This document shows, in pieces, positions 62,399 through 64,000 of a DNA stretch of 64,000 nucleotides. Source of the stretch: Helicoverpa zea (taxonomy: Eukaryota > Arthropoda > Insecta > Lepidoptera > Noctuidae). The stretch's first letter is position 1. Each line of letters starts with the position of its first letter. The translations under genes and the position numbers were made by a program. The notes under the pieces are model-generated. The model saw only the letters and a list, made by a program, of their open reading frames with translations, was not told where the DNA came from and did not search any database. Location of the stretch: positions 9,114,001 through 9,178,000 of the forward strand of contig NC_061459.1 of the NCBI RefSeq assembly GCF_022581195.2, in the 5' to 3' direction.

Positions 62399-62700
62399 TT
62401 AATAGCAGCGTTTTACCTGAAATAAAACGCATATTAAATACTTACCTTATTTGAAGCTTACTAGTTTGAGATAGGCACCTACGTGTTTTCCGCTTTTATC
62501 TCCGTCCTTTTCTACCCCATATCTTGCATCTCTCTCGCACACCGACCAGTTTCACTCCCCACCAGGCAGGAGGCGACGAGTGTTCTCGGCGGCCACAGTT
62601 CGTCATTGAGTCGAAAACACCAGGCAGAAATTAAAATGTAAGCTTCAAATAAGGTAAGTATTTAATATGCGTTTTATTTCAGGTAAAACGCTGCTATTAA
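62399..62700. repeat. Perfect 62-bp inverted repeat with 178-bp spacer
   Basis: The arm at 62399-62460 (starting TTAATAGCAGCGTTTTACC) is the exact reverse complement of 62639-62700. The spacer is GC-richer (CTCGGCGGCCACAGTTCG). The outer part of the left arm plus spacer (ATTTGAAGCTTACTAGTTTG, within 62448-62472) is repeated directly at 62712-62736 just outside the right arm. The right arm contains AAGGTAAGTATT and TTTTATTTCAGGTAAA, which look like a donor and an acceptor 36 nt apart. It is likely a MITE or fold-back element of unknown class. Confidence 0.85.
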
Positions 62701-62882
62701 ATTCTTGACCGTTATTTGAAGCTTACTAGTTTGAGACGTGTTTGTTATCGCCTGGTGGAAGTGGACGCCAATGTGAGCAAAAGCACAATGAAATTGTGTA
62801 TGTAAATAGGTACTTAGGTACACGAGTAATCACATGTAAGTATGTGTATTGCGTCCTGGAATACTAATGTAATCAAAGTTAA

Positions 62883-62962
62883 CTGGTACTGGTACTCAGC
62901 TACATCCTGTTAGACTGGAAGCCGACCCCAACATAGTTGGGAAATGGGCTCGAAGGATGAGT
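62883..62962 (+). mobile_element. SINE tail fragment
   Basis: ACTGGTACTCAGCTACATCC-like sequence with TTAGACTGGAAGCCGACCCC and GGGCTCGAAGGATGAG matches the tail of the SINE at 38635-39036 in the plus orientation. The tRNA-like head is missing, so this is a 5'-truncated or decayed copy. Confidence 0.75.
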
Positions 62963-63126
62963 AATAAAAATTAAAAGAGAGATGCAAGAACAAAAGCAAA
63001 ATTGATTTCATTTTCTAATAGTAATTAACAAAAACATTGCGATACTTCTTAATAACAATAGTAACAAAAATATAGACATTAATCAGCTGGATTAATTAAA
63101 TAATCGAGATAACTTGCTACTTCTAT

Positions 63127-63890
63127 TTAGTGGGTATCTTTCCCTTCTGTAAAAATGGGCAAATGTATTGCCTGATCGCCAATTACCCTTTGCTAATATA
63201 TCGTCCAAAAGTATATTGTCAACACAGATTTTGACGCTACCGCCGAGTGGAAGCTTCCTGGGGTTGTAGTTATTCCTGCCTCTTTTAACAATGTCTTAAT
63301 CCACCCGCATCATCGTTCGGGTGCCTGCCTTTGGTTGGCCTCTAACGGATATAAATAAATTTAAGGAATTAGCCGATGTCCGTCTATCTTCTAACAAGGC
63401 TTTAGTCTTTCTGACCCAATACACTGGACTTAGATTTATATTTTCCTGATTATCCATCAAACAACAACCCGACTGCCTATGACTAGAACTGTCGGTCTTA
63501 GAGCCAAAGACTGGCCATAAGATTAAATTATCTTTGTTGTTTTTGAAATGTTCTGGGTCTATTGCAAGCAAGGAAAGATCATGGACTCGCCTTTCCGAAA
63601 CAAGCTAGCAAAAGAAAGAGCAGCAGTGTGCCTGGAAGTTGCAAATGGATTATTCTCGTCTACGTTTACTGCACTTAAGTAGGTTACCAATTGGTCATTA
63701 TTCCAGATGGACGGCTTCCCGGGGAACAGGTTTGCTCAGCGCTATTGATTTTAAATTGTGTCCGACTAGAACGTGTGAACCTAGCTCTCCAGTGGTTTCT
63801 GCATTGCATAGTGTAGCTATAACTGACTTGTGTAATAAAATAGTATTGTATGTTAGTTTATTTACTATGTGTAAGTCTGCTAAAAATTGG
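63127..63890 (-). pseudogene. Decayed tyrosine recombinase (DIRS/Crypton-like)
   Basis: A minus-strand open part at 63571-63296 carries IDPEHFKNN, LILWPVFGSKTDSSSHRQSG, VYWVRKTKALL, and NLFISVRGQPKAGTRTMM. Just upstream another frame gives ERRVHDLSLL, resembling the GRRVHDLTLL arginine box, and downstream a third frame gives LDDILAKGNWRSGNTFAHFY, where the catalytic tyrosine would be. The order is that of tyrosine recombinases of DIRS-like or Crypton-like elements in insects. At least two frameshifts and several stops separate the parts, so it is dead. Confidence 0.7.
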
Positions 63891-64000
63891 GTAAGTATAG
63901 GTCCAAATAGGGATTCAAGGATTCATAGGATCCAATTTCATACTTTTCGCCCCAATTTAACCATCGACTCCAAGCTGATTGATAAGTGTTGCGTGTGGAT

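Overview
The window is AT-rich animal DNA with spliced genes: GT-AG introns, phase-conserved exons and long intergenic stretches. It is full of transposon types familiar from moths and butterflies, including tRNA-derived SINEs, RTE-like LINE 3' ends with a (TCA)n tail, PIF/Harbinger and hAT MITEs, and DIRS/Crypton-like recombinase debris. Together with the CYP4G sequences this points to a lepidopteran, probably a noctuid-type moth; the species cannot be fixed by eye.

Layout. 1-13.8 kb: no recognisable gene; it holds a 500-bp hAT MITE and a 968-bp DNA transposon. 13.9-18.6 kb (-): a three-exon MFS sugar transporter (Tret1-like, 516 aa). 23.1-55.8 kb: four complete cytochrome P450 genes of subfamily CYP4G. 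Two (23.1-26.6 +, 27.5-31.3 -) are a tail-to-tail inverted pair; two more (36.9-42.5 +, 49.3-55.8 +) are in tandem. 57.3-61.3 kb (-): an SLC16-type monocarboxylate transporter, eight exons seen, N-terminal exon missing. 62.4-63.9 kb: a perfect 62-bp inverted repeat, a SINE tail and a decayed tyrosine recombinase.

All four P450s have ten coding exons with the same phases; exons 2-5 and 7-9 have identical lengths in all four. Each carries the CYP4G-specific extension before helix I, intact HDTT, ExxR and heme-Cys motifs, and a splice acceptor exactly 4 nt before the ATG, implying a shared non-coding first exon. By established knowledge insect CYP4G enzymes are oxidative decarbonylases that turn long-chain aldehydes into cuticular hydrocarbons. 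Any functional link to the flanking transporters is only positional.

The most interesting structure is the history of the locus. A relic of the CYP4G last exon lies between the inverted pair. A block from intron 1 of the sugar transporter (18.2-18.5 kb) has an inverted, diverged copy at 32.1-32.35 kb, beyond the 5' end of the second P450. This suggests that a unit of 'transporter 5' end + CYP4G' was duplicated in inverted orientation. Later transposon insertions (two apparently identical 968-bp copies, a two-headed foldback derivative, and a Harbinger element with a nested SINE) repeatedly hit the cluster, including intron 3 of two of the P450 genes.
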